From NCBI RefSeq assembly GCF_014218355.1, contig NZ_AP023368.1, positions 5,557,911-5,621,910 on the forward strand: 64,000 nt of DNA. The letters are read 5' to 3'. The translations under genes were made by a program, and so were the position numbers. Shown piece by piece: positions 8,363 to 16,124 of this stretch. Below the pieces are notes generated by a model. That model was given only the letters and a program-made list of their open reading frames with translations. It was not told where the DNA came from and ran no database searches. The first letter of the stretch is position 1; every line of letters starts with the position of its first letter. This DNA comes from Anaerocolumna chitinilytica (GTDB lineage Bacteria; Bacillota; Clostridia; Lachnospirales; Lachnospiraceae).

Positions 8363-9202
8363 TCAATATCCATAAACATCATAAATCTCATCTGTATATT
8401 GATTTACTTCTTTATAAACAATAAGCGGAGGTTCCACCTTTATCATAGAGCCCCCTCCCTTTACCGCTTCAATCAAAACCATGTTGGGTTCTTTATCCAG
8501 AAAGGGATGAACCATCCTCATACGTTTTGGCTCAAGTTTATAAGCCGTTAAGGTATTAATTATCTCAATCAGGCGAAAAGGCCTGTGAACCAGATAAAAC
8601 CGGCCTCCCGGTTTTAGTACTCTGGCTCCTTCCCTTACGACATCCTCAAGGGTACAATGAATCTCGTGCCTTGCTATCGCTTTCGGAAGGTCCGGGTTCT
8701 TTAACCCATGAAGATTATTCATATAGGGCGGGTTACTGGTAACTACGTGAAAGGAAGCAGCTCCGAAGAGATTTCCTGCTTCCTTAATGTCTCCTGTTAC
8801 AATTGATATCTTTTGCTCCAGCTTATTTAGAGCCACACTTCGCCTTGCCATATCGGCACTCTCTTCCTGTATTTCAAGGCCTGTAAAGTGCTCTCCTTTT
8901 GTCTTTGCTTCTAAAAGAATCGGTATAATCCCGGTACCGGTACCCAGATCCAGCGCTTTTTCGCCTTCCTTTACTTTTGCAAAACCGGACAGGAGTACTG
9001 CATCCATACCAAAACAAAATTTCTTACTGTTCTGTATAATCTTATAACCGTTTCGCTGCAGCTCATCTATTCTCTCTCCAGGAAGCAAAAAGCTTTCACC
9101 GTTTATCTTGGTTTCCGGACTTACCTGACTATCTTTTAAAGCCCTGTTCTTATTCTCTATTGTTTCCTGGGTAATATCAGGGGTCTTGCTCTCATCTCTC
9201 AT
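8363..9202 (-). CDS. trmN6: tRNA1(Val) (adenine-37-N6)-methyltransferase family protein
   Basis: A 279-residue class I SAM methyltransferase. Motif I appears as LDLGTGTGIIPILL and the N6-adenine catalytic motif as SNPPY, both as in TrmN6 (YfiC of E. coli, YabB of Bacillus). An N-terminal extension of about 30 polar residues precedes the conserved ERIDELQRNGYKIIQN segment. It starts two bases after the ricT stop, so the two are translationally close. YabB occupies the same relative place in Bacillus. The precise tRNA target is assumed from the family. Confidence 0.85.
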   Translation of the reverse strand: MRDESKTPDITQETIENKNRALKDSQVSPETKINGESFLLPGERIDELQRNGYKIIQNSKKFCFGMDAVLLSGFAKVKEGEKALDLGTGTGIIPILLEAKTKGEHFTGLEIQEESADMARRSVALNKLEQKISIVTGDIKEAGNLFGAASFHVVTSNPPYMNNLHGLKNPDLPKAIARHEIHCTLEDVVREGARVLKPGGRFYLVHRPFRLIEIINTLTAYKLEPKRMRMVHPFLDKEPNMVLIEAVKGGGSMIKVEPPLIVYKEVNQYTDEIYDVYGY

Positions 9203-9204
9203 TG

Positions 9205-10113
9205 TTATACATCATCCAGATGGGATTTTCCTTCCTTCATTTCAAGCATTTCAAGTACTCGAAGCTCTTCATCCAGAGCAACTTTTTCTTTACGCTTTTT
9301 CGCATTGAACTTAAGCGTGGAGGCTTTGTATTCCCGTACTTCCTTCTCATCGTTCTCAAGGGTTACAATAACCTTAACCAATTGCTTTAATACTGTTACA
9401 CTCTGAACTTCACCTCGAAGGCCGTCATTTGTAGTAACCATATCTCCGACATTAGGAAGCTTGCTGTTTAAATCCTCATAAGCTTCTTCCTCATGTTTTA
9501 AGCAGCACATAAGACGTCCGCAGACTCCGGATATTTTGGTAGGATTCAGTGAAAGATTTTGTTCCTTTGCCATCTTAATGGAAACCGGTGCAAATTCAGA
9601 AAGGTGTGTATGGCAGCATAAAGGTCTTCCGCAGATGCCGATGCCTCCCACTACCTTTGTTTCATCCCTTACACCAATCTGGCGTAACTCGATTCGGGTC
9701 TTAAAAACACTTGCCAAATCCTTTACAAGTTCCCTAAAGTCAATTCTTCCGTCTGCAGTGAAATAAAATAATACTTTGTTGTTATCAAAAGTATACTCTG
9801 AATCAATGAGCTTCATTTCCAGTTCATGCTTCTTAATCTTTTCCAGGCAGATCTGGAAAGCTTCCTTTTCTTTCACTTTATTCTTAATTTCTATCTCATC
9901 GTCTTCCGGTGTGGCGGTTCTGATTACCGGCTTTAGAGGCTGAATAATTTTGTTCTCTTCTACGTCCCTTGGCCCTATTACCACATGACCGTATTCAACG
10001 CCTCTTGCTGTTTCGACAATTACATTATCGCCTTGATTTATCTCATATCCGGCAGGATCAAAAAAATAAATCTTACCGGCTCTTCTAAAACGAACTCCTA
10101 TTACCGTCGTCAT
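9205..10113 (-). CDS. ricT: PSP1 domain protein RicT (YaaT)
   Basis: A 302-residue cytosolic protein. The PSP1 domain fills the middle, with the cysteine clusters CGRPLCC and GVCGRLMCCLKHEE. In Bacillus RicT forms the Fe-S-containing RicAFT (Y) complex that promotes RNase Y-dependent mRNA maturation and affects sporulation, competence and biofilm formation. It lies between holB and trmN6, as yaaT does in Bacillus. The C-terminal charged tail is variable in the family. Confidence 0.93.
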   Translation of the reverse strand: MTTVIGVRFRRAGKIYFFDPAGYEINQGDNVIVETARGVEYGHVVIGPRDVEENKIIQPLKPVIRTATPEDDEIEIKNKVKEKEAFQICLEKIKKHELEMKLIDSEYTFDNNKVLFYFTADGRIDFRELVKDLASVFKTRIELRQIGVRDETKVVGGIGICGRPLCCHTHLSEFAPVSIKMAKEQNLSLNPTKISGVCGRLMCCLKHEEEAYEDLNSKLPNVGDMVTTNDGLRGEVQSVTVLKQLVKVIVTLENDEKEVREYKASTLKFNAKKRKEKVALDEELRVLEMLEMKEGKSHLDDV

Positions 10114-10134
10114 AAAATAACCTTTCCTCTTTCC

Positions 10135-11127
10135 TTAGTTTTCTTTTATGGTAAGAAACATAAGTTCCATTACAATGTCAAAATTTACATTGGCATTAAG
10201 GCGAACCTTTGCTTTCTCCACTGCCTTAATAACCTCTTCCAGGCCTTCATAACTTCTCTTACTGGCCTGACGTTGTATTTCAGAGTATTCACCCTTATAT
10301 AATAAAAGATTAATATCCTTTGTAACCTTAAACATTAAGATGTCACGATACCATAATGTAATAAGATCCAGATACTCGTCTATATTTTCCTTTTGCCCTG
10401 ATAAATCCTTAAGTCCGTCAATCAGTTCATATAATTCCATCTGATCTATATACCTTAACAGATGAAGAACCTTGTCCTTCATAGCCGCAAAATTCTCACT
10501 GGACGCATAGGAGATTGCCCTGCCTATGTTTCCCTGGGCGAATACCGCACTAAGCTCTGCCTGGTAATCGGGTGTTTTATAGACTTGCATCAAAAATGTT
10601 TTGATGTCTTCTTCACCTACCGGATTTAATTTCAGAATAACACATCTTGAAAGAATCGTAGGAAGAAATGCATTGATGTTATTGGTAAGAAGAATAATAA
10701 CCGCATAAGAGGGAGGATTCTCCAAAGTCTTTAGCAAAGCATTCTGAGCCTGCTCTGTCATCTTCTCCCCATCTTCAATAATATATATTTTACGGCTGCT
10801 GCTATAGGGTTTTATCAGAACATCATTATTCAGTTGATTTCTGATATCATCCACCCCGAGACTTGCCTTTTCGTGAGTCACATAAATAATATCCGGGTGA
10901 TTTTTTGATTCTGCCTGCAGACAGGATTTACAATGACCGCAGCCGTCTCCGTCCTGTTCCCTATTCTCACACTGGATGCCTTTTGCAAAGGCCCAGGCTA
11001 AGGTTTTCTTGCCCATCCCCTCTTCACCGGAGAAGATATAGGCATGAGAGACTGTTTCCGTCCTGATGGCAGTCTTTAGATGTTCCTTCATCTGTTCATG
11101 ACCAATTATCTGTCCAAATCCAGCCAT
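10135..11127 (-). CDS. holB: DNA polymerase III delta-prime subunit
   Basis: A 330-residue AAA+ clamp-loader subunit. Visible are IIGHEQMKEHLKTAI, the P-loop GEEGMGKKTL, a four-cysteine zinc module (CENREQDGDGCGHCKSC), the SRC sensor in TILSRC, and a C-terminal helical collar domain. The subunit stabilises the clamp loader that places the beta clamp on DNA. It follows yaaR with an 17-bp gap and is co-transcribed with it. Confidence 0.94.
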   Translation of the reverse strand: MAGFGQIIGHEQMKEHLKTAIRTETVSHAYIFSGEEGMGKKTLAWAFAKGIQCENREQDGDGCGHCKSCLQAESKNHPDIIYVTHEKASLGVDDIRNQLNNDVLIKPYSSSRKIYIIEDGEKMTEQAQNALLKTLENPPSYAVIILLTNNINAFLPTILSRCVILKLNPVGEEDIKTFLMQVYKTPDYQAELSAVFAQGNIGRAISYASSENFAAMKDKVLHLLRYIDQMELYELIDGLKDLSGQKENIDEYLDLITLWYRDILMFKVTKDINLLLYKGEYSEIQRQASKRSYEGLEEVIKAVEKAKVRLNANVNFDIVMELMFLTIKEN

Positions 11128-11144
11128 TTCCTACCGTCCCTTCG

Positions 11145-11585
11145 TTATGCAAGTATATCTAAAAGTAATCCCTTAATTTCATCTATTTTATTTAATATGG
11201 CAATGGTGTCTTTCTCATCTTTTATTAGTTCTAGGGCTAACTCGTCCAAATTCTGATCGATGAGCTTTATCATACCATATACACGGTGCCGGCCTCTCCT
11301 GTCCAGAAAGTTCTCTCTGCTGAACTTGTGAGAACGATTCACCACTTCATTCATAAAATCTTTGATTAGCTGCCGGTACTTTCTCATATCCCGGACATCC
11401 ATATGCTTTCCCAGTTTCTTACCCTGCTGAGTGATTTCTTCCATCATCAGGTTCAGCCGTTCTTTTAGTCCCTGTTCCTCAATATTGCTGATTAGGGTAA
11501 ATTTAAAAGAACCGTCTGCTTCCGGCAAAGGTGCAGTGGGTTGGGTTTGATTAACAGGTTGCATTTGATTTACTTTTATGTCCAT
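11145..11585 (-). CDS. yaaR: YaaR family protein (DUF327)
   Basis: A 146-residue, mostly helical protein with a low-complexity Gln/Pro/Asn N-terminus ([15 protein letters not shown]) and the DUF327 core around [22 protein letters not shown]. The function is not established; its constant place just upstream of holB in Firmicutes suggests a DNA- or replication-linked role. No motif for catalysis is visible. Confidence 0.9.
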   Translation of the reverse strand: MDIKVNQMQPVNQTQPTAPLPEADGSFKFTLISNIEEQGLKERLNLMMEEITQQGKKLGKHMDVRDMRKYRQLIKDFMNEVVNRSHKFSRENFLDRRGRHRVYGMIKLIDQNLDELALELIKDEKDTIAILNKIDEIKGLLLDILA

Positions 11586-11690
11586 ACTTCCCTCTCCTTC
11601 TCTCTTCCTTTCACCCGTGCCTTAAGTTTTTGCATATGCTAATTCCAGTTTCCATTATAGCATAACCGGAAAAAAATATATAGAAGAATT

Positions 11691-12296
11691 TTAAATTCCC
11701 ATATTTAACCTGATATCCTTTAGGATTTCTGCCAGACATAGTTCTCTGTCTGTATTGTCGTATCTCTTTATAATCCCAAGAGCCTTCAGATTTTCTTCTT
11801 TAAAGTCTTCCTCATCTGCCAAAAATCTTCTGCAAAGCTCTGCATATTTCGGTTTCTTCTGAGTCTTTTCCCGCAGCAGAGCTCTCTCCAGGCGTAGTCC
11901 ATCCTCCACCTCCAGATAGATCGGATACACTCGTTCTTCTCCAAAGTATCTTCTAATCTGCCCATAGGATTCCAGCGTGCCAAGCATAATGGAACTGCCC
12001 GTTTCGAAATCAATCTGTCCGTCATCCAAGGTAAAATAGTCCCATACACCGTGCATGGTATCATATGCTCTGTGTTCAATAACTTTATTTTCATCCTGAT
12101 AAGTTAACAGAGCTTCCTTACTGACAAAGAAATATTCTCTGCCATCCTGCTCGCCGTCCCTTATCGGTCTTGTGGTATATCCTACAATTGTTTTTAAGGA
12201 AAGCTCTTCTCTTTGAGTAATATCCCTAAATACCGTATCTTTTCCTGATGCGCTTTTGCCCATAACAACAAACAGCTTATGCATTCCTTTACCCAT
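11691..12296 (-). CDS. Guanylate kinase-like protein in the tmk position
   Basis: A 201-residue P-loop protein of the guanylate kinase fold: loop MGKSASGKDT, GYTTRPIRDGEQDGREYFF (the GMP-binding region) and a lid-like segment. True Gmk usually has SGPSGxGK and 200-210 residues, so the length fits but the loop is unusual. In Bacillus this place, between yaaO and yaaR, holds thymidylate kinase. It may be a second nucleotide kinase or a diverged paralogue. Two starts are possible (12296 and 12284), both with AAAGGA placed too close to the ATG. Confidence 0.8.
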   Translation of the reverse strand: MGKGMHKLFVVMGKSASGKDTVFRDITQREELSLKTIVGYTTRPIRDGEQDGREYFFVSKEALLTYQDENKVIEHRAYDTMHGVWDYFTLDDGQIDFETGSSIMLGTLESYGQIRRYFGEERVYPIYLEVEDGLRLERALLREKTQKKPKYAELCRRFLADEEDFKEENLKALGIIKRYDNTDRELCLAEILKDIRLNMGI

Positions 12297-12328
12297 TCCT
12301 TTTATTTATATATTTTTTATGAACTTAT

Positions 12329-13765
12329 CTAAACTACAACCTTTATCTTGCAGGCATTAAAATCACTTAGTCCCTGTATGGTCAATTCCTGTTCTTTATA
12401 CACAGCTATCAGGTGAAGTATATCCTCTGTAATCTCCTCCCCCGGTACCAATAAAGGTATTCCCGGCGGGTACAGATAAACATACTCCGCTGCAATTAAG
12501 CCTTTGCTCTCCTCTAAGGAGATGGTCTTTGTTTCGGCATTCTGAGCCTCTTCACAGGTAGTTAAGACCTTGGCGGGACTTATGCTGTAATCTATGGACT
12601 TACTAGCAGAAGCTTTTTCTTTATGCCGGTTATCCAGGCTCAAGCGTTTATCCACTTCGAACAGTGCCCGGAACAACCTGTCAAAGCCTTCCTTCCGGTC
12701 GCCAATACTGGTCATTCCCAGACAATAGTCTCCTGCTGCCATTTCCATCTGTATCTTATATTCTGTAAGAAGCATATGATAGAGCTTTGTTCCGGTATAC
12801 TCCGTTCCTCTGACACTAAGGTTCAATTTTGATGGGTCAAAAGCATAACTGCCTTCTGCCCTAACTATATTATCGGTTAATAGCCTGATATTCTTAAATT
12901 CTTCTGCCGCCTTGAAGAACTCTGTTAACATTTCATAATAAGCTGCAAACAGTTCTTTTCCTCTGCTTTCCAGCAGCTCCCTGCATTTATCCATCCCTGC
13001 CATCAGTATGTAGGAAGGGCTTGTGCTTTGATAAATGGAAAGATACCTTAAAAGCTTGTCCTTAGCTATCAGGCTGCTATTTGCATGAAGCAGGGCACTT
13101 TGGGTGAAGGCCGGCAGCGTTTTGTGAATACTTTGAACCACAATATCAGCACCACAGGCGACAGAGTTCTTTGGGAAGCCGGGATGAAATCCCAAATGGG
13201 CACCATGGGCCTCATCCACCATAAGGGGTATTTTGTACCGGTGGGCTGCTTTAGCTATCCCTTCTATGTCCGATACCACTCCTTCATAGGTAGGCGAAGT
13301 AACTACCACCAATCGAATGTCCTTTTCCCTCTCCAGAATTTCTTCCACCGTTTTTGGGGAAATGCTGCCGTTTATACCAAAGCTCTTTATCCTCTCCGGA
13401 TAGAGATAAACCGGCTTAAGCCCATTTAGATAGATTCCATGATAGACGGATTTATGACTGTTTCTGGCTACCAAAATCTTGTCTCCTCTATTCGTGGCAG
13501 CAGAGATTCCGGCAAGAATTCCGGCAGAACTTCCGCCCACCAAATAATAGGTATCCAGGGAGCCATAGATTCTTGCCCAGCGTTCCATGCCGTTCTTTAT
13601 AATACCCTCCGGCCTGTGCAGGTTATCAAAACCATCAATTTCTGTAATATCAATGGAATAGGGATTTACCATCTGGAGTAAGTCTGTATTTCTCTTATGC
13701 CCCGGCATATGCATCGGGTAGTATCCTTCTTCCCTGTATTTTAATAAACTCTGATATAAATCCAT
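12329..13765 (-). CDS. Orn/Lys/Arg decarboxylase family protein (YaaO/SpeA-like)
   Basis: A 478-residue PLP-dependent fold-type I enzyme of the short Firmicutes class. It starts with the typical MPGHKRN, and has DEAHGAHLGF and VVQSIHKTLPAFTQSALLH, where the Lys of HKT should bind PLP. The C-terminal domain carries YLYPPGIPLLVPGE, seen in this family. Substrate preference (lysine, arginine or other) cannot be read from the sequence. It is the first gene of the seven-gene minus-strand operon, in the yaaO position of Bacillus. Confidence 0.9.
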   Translation of the reverse strand: MDLYQSLLKYREEGYYPMHMPGHKRNTDLLQMVNPYSIDITEIDGFDNLHRPEGIIKNGMERWARIYGSLDTYYLVGGSSAGILAGISAATNRGDKILVARNSHKSVYHGIYLNGLKPVYLYPERIKSFGINGSISPKTVEEILEREKDIRLVVVTSPTYEGVVSDIEGIAKAAHRYKIPLMVDEAHGAHLGFHPGFPKNSVACGADIVVQSIHKTLPAFTQSALLHANSSLIAKDKLLRYLSIYQSTSPSYILMAGMDKCRELLESRGKELFAAYYEMLTEFFKAAEEFKNIRLLTDNIVRAEGSYAFDPSKLNLSVRGTEYTGTKLYHMLLTEYKIQMEMAAGDYCLGMTSIGDRKEGFDRLFRALFEVDKRLSLDNRHKEKASASKSIDYSISPAKVLTTCEEAQNAETKTISLEESKGLIAAEYVYLYPPGIPLLVPGEEITEDILHLIAVYKEQELTIQGLSDFNACKIKVVV

Positions 13766-13959
13766 TTATGAATACCACTCTTTCATAGTTCAAATGTTCT
13801 TTTTTCTTAAAACTTTCTATAGTTATCATTCATTGTATCAAATCCCCTCGTAAAAACAACCTTTTTCCTCTTTTCCGATTAGAATTTAAGTGTTATTATT
13901 TAAAGGTAGCTATTTTTACTAATAAAAATATAATTCGATTTGAAAGGGCATGGTTATTT

Positions 13960-14583
13960 ATGAAAGTTTTACTTATTAACGGAAGTCCTAACATTCACGG
14001 CTGTACATATACAGCACTGGAGGAAATCGCCGGTACTTTAGAGAAGGAGCAGATATCTGCTGAAATATTTCACATAGGAAATAAACCGATAAGAGGTTGT
14101 ATGGATTGCGGAGTCTGTTATAAATTCCCCGGGAAATGTGCTTATGATGATGACACTGTTAACAAAGCGCTGGAACTGGCAAAAGAAGCGGATGGATTTA
14201 TTTTTGGCGCCCCTGTTCATTACGCTTCGGCTTCCGGAGCCATTACATCCTTTTTAGACCGTTTCTTTTATTCCGGTACCGGATTTTCTTACAAACCCGG
14301 TGCTGCTGTAGTAAGCTGCAGAAGAGCAGGTTCTACCGCTTCCCTGGATCAGCTAAATAAATATTTTACAATATCCAATATGCCGGTAGTTTCTTCCCAG
14401 TACTGGAACATGGTGCACGGAAATACTCCTGAGGAAGTACGTCAGGATTTAGAAGGCATGCAGGTTATGAGAAATCTTGGAAAGAATATGGCCTGGCTGC
14501 TTAAATGTATTGAAGCGGGTAAAAATACAGGAGTTCCTCTGCCTCAACCAGAAGAAAGGGTATTTACTAATTTTATTCGTTAA
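13960..14583 (+). CDS. Iron-sulfur flavoprotein-like NADPH-dependent FMN reductase
   Basis: A 207-residue flavodoxin-fold protein. The N-terminus LLINGSPNIHGCTYTAL is the FMN phosphate loop, and GAPVHYASASGAITSFLDRFFY is the usual second FMN contact. Between them is a compact cysteine cluster C-x2-C-x2-C-x6-C (CMDCGVCYKFPGKC), as in iron-sulfur flavoproteins that bind a 4Fe-4S cluster. It likely moves electrons to an unknown acceptor in the cytosol. AAAGGG lies 12 bases before ATG 13960. The gene is transcribed alone and followed by a strong terminator. Confidence 0.85.
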   Translation: MKVLLINGSPNIHGCTYTALEEIAGTLEKEQISAEIFHIGNKPIRGCMDCGVCYKFPGKCAYDDDTVNKALELAKEADGFIFGAPVHYASASGAITSFLDRFFYSGTGFSYKPGAAVVSCRRAGSTASLDQLNKYFTISNMPVVSSQYWNMVHGNTPEEVRQDLEGMQVMRNLGKNMAWLLKCIEAGKNTGVPLPQPEERVFTNFIR

Positions 14584-14675
14584 GATATACACTAGCCTTG
14601 TCTAGTAACCTAGTGAGCATCTATATGGATATTATCTTATCCTGCTGTAAACTTCTTTACGTGATTTATACAATC

Positions 14676-14721
14676 AAAAAACCGGTTAAGGCTTTTTTTG
14701 CTGTCTTAACCGGTTTTTTAT
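14676..14721. terminator. Strong bidirectional terminator
   Basis: AAAAACCGGTTAAG and CTTAACCGGTTTTTT form a long perfect stem with a 14-base loop. It lies between the convergent flavoprotein and splB-like genes, with T runs on both strands. Confidence 0.9.
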
Positions 14722-14772
14722 TAAACGCTAGCTTTCATTGTAATATTAGTCTGCCTGCCCAGCCTATTATAT

Positions 14773-15768
14773 TTAACTAAAATAGAGAATCTTATCCCTT
14801 CCGAATCTTTTATCTATCTCTTCTAATAAAAAGCTTTCTCCTTCCTCCCGAAGCTCCGGCCGATAGCAGTATTTTCCCATACCTCTGCCCTTCATAAGCT
14901 CTTTATCATAAAGGTCAACCGCTTCCGGAAAGGCTTCCTTGTTTATACTCCTGTGAATAAAGCTATAGGTCATAAAGATAATCTCTATAAACATAGATTT
15001 TTTCACTTTAGGAGAGAGCTTTTCCATTAAAACATCCAGAAGTTCACTATAAAGTTCCTTCCAATTATCCAGAAATATCACCGGTGCTATCAGAATACCC
15101 ACTGGGTAATCGGCTTCTGCCACCTTATTCAGCGCTTCAATCCGGTTCATAAGAGAAGCCGTGCCGATTTCAATATTGCTGATAATATACTGAGGATTAA
15201 CAGACATCCGAAAAATAACTCTGCCCTGGTGGTTTATGTTTAGCATCGGCTCCACCATATTAAATTTAGTGGGAAATGTAAGCTTCCCCTTACTGGCTTT
15301 TAGGAACTCCTCCAAAATCCAGGGCAGATTACCGGTAATCGTATTCTCGAGAATCAGGTCACTGTTACTGCCGATTTCAAAAACATTTTCCGCATCACTT
15401 CTTTCTGAAAAGCGGATAAGCTTATTCATCATTTCTTCCCGGTTGACAAATACTCTTAAGTAAGAGCATTTATTATAATTACAAACCAGGTAGCAATAAA
15501 GGCACATAGCCGTACAGCCCGAAGACGTAAAGGGTACCAGATAATCGGATACCTTAAAATTCGGTGAATACTTGTGGGTCTTTCTGGTGCCAAGGATTAA
15601 AAGAGTCTTTAACTCTTTAAATTCCTTGTTTTCTTTTGTTCTAAGCTCTTCAATATTGTTATGGCTTTCTATCTCTACCCATTCAAGGTCCTTGTATTTT
15701 TCTTGCAGCTCCCTGCCTAACTTATACCCTAAAACATCCGGTTCATAATATATCTTGGAAGGTCTCAT
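14773..15768 (-). CDS. splB: Spore photoproduct lyase family radical SAM protein
   Basis: A 331-residue protein like SplB, which uses SAM and a 4Fe-4S cluster to reverse the thymine dimer formed in UV-exposed spores. The cluster ligands are CTAMCLYC (Cys85, Cys89, Cys92), followed by the Tyr of CYL and a conserved LRVFVN. By recalled alignment with the Bacillus enzyme, the hydrogen-donor Cys141 (FEASCTSD) falls at Ser134 in FEIGSNSD. Two extra Cys occur at 96 and 101. The protein may therefore use another donor or another substrate. AAAGGA six bases before 15768 favours this ATG over the in-frame upstream one at 15789. Monocistronic. Confidence 0.82.
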   Translation of the reverse strand: MRPSKIYYEPDVLGYKLGRELQEKYKDLEWVEIESHNNIEELRTKENKEFKELKTLLILGTRKTHKYSPNFKVSDYLVPFTSSGCTAMCLYCYLVCNYNKCSYLRVFVNREEMMNKLIRFSERSDAENVFEIGSNSDLILENTITGNLPWILEEFLKASKGKLTFPTKFNMVEPMLNINHQGRVIFRMSVNPQYIISNIEIGTASLMNRIEALNKVAEADYPVGILIAPVIFLDNWKELYSELLDVLMEKLSPKVKKSMFIEIIFMTYSFIHRSINKEAFPEAVDLYDKELMKGRGMGKYCYRPELREEGESFLLEEIDKRFGRDKILYFS

Positions 15769-15885
15769 GGTTTTTCCTTTCATTTGCATATCAAATTAAA
15801 TGTTATCCATGATAGTATCTTCCAAGTTATATGTTTTTATTTTAAAGAATTTTTAGTCATAAAGACAGTCTTTCACAATGGGACC

Positions 15886-16020
15886 GCAATTTTCAAAAAG
15901 CAGAAAGACTCCTGCGCTGATTCTAAAGCGCATTTGCTGGTTCCAAAGCGCATTCGCTGGTTTCAAAGCGCATTTACTGGTTCCAAGGCGCACTCGTTCT
16001 TTCTGCTTTTTTAAAATTGC
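15886..16020. repeat. Inverted repeat enclosing four 20-bp tandem repeats
   Basis: A 23-bp arm (15886-15908) and its inverted copy (15998-16020) match at 22 of 23 positions and begin and end with GCAATTTT and AAAATTGC. Between them are four copies, exactly 20 bp apart, of a unit around AAAGCGCATTTGCTGG (starts 15921, 15941, 15961, 15981); the last is decayed. The arms contain A/T tracts like a bidirectional terminator. ORFs on both strands run through it but consist mostly of the repeat, so they are unlikely to be coding. The flanks of this 335-bp gap show nothing else. Confidence 0.9.
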
Positions 16021-16124
16021 CTGTATATGTTTTAAAACAAGACTTTTGATGTTCATATGAAGTTTTGTATTATTATATTACTATAGTACCAATATAACTT
16101 AATAACTTAAGCTTAGGCATTTGC

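Noticed and set aside
9985..10302. Plus-strand frame across the ricT-holB junction
   Set aside because: It is a shadow of two clear minus-strand genes.
15921..16000. 20-bp repeats as a CRISPR array or as protein-coding repeats
   Set aside because: Copies abut with no spacers. Frames on both strands exist only because the repeat lacks stops, and none has a ribosome site.
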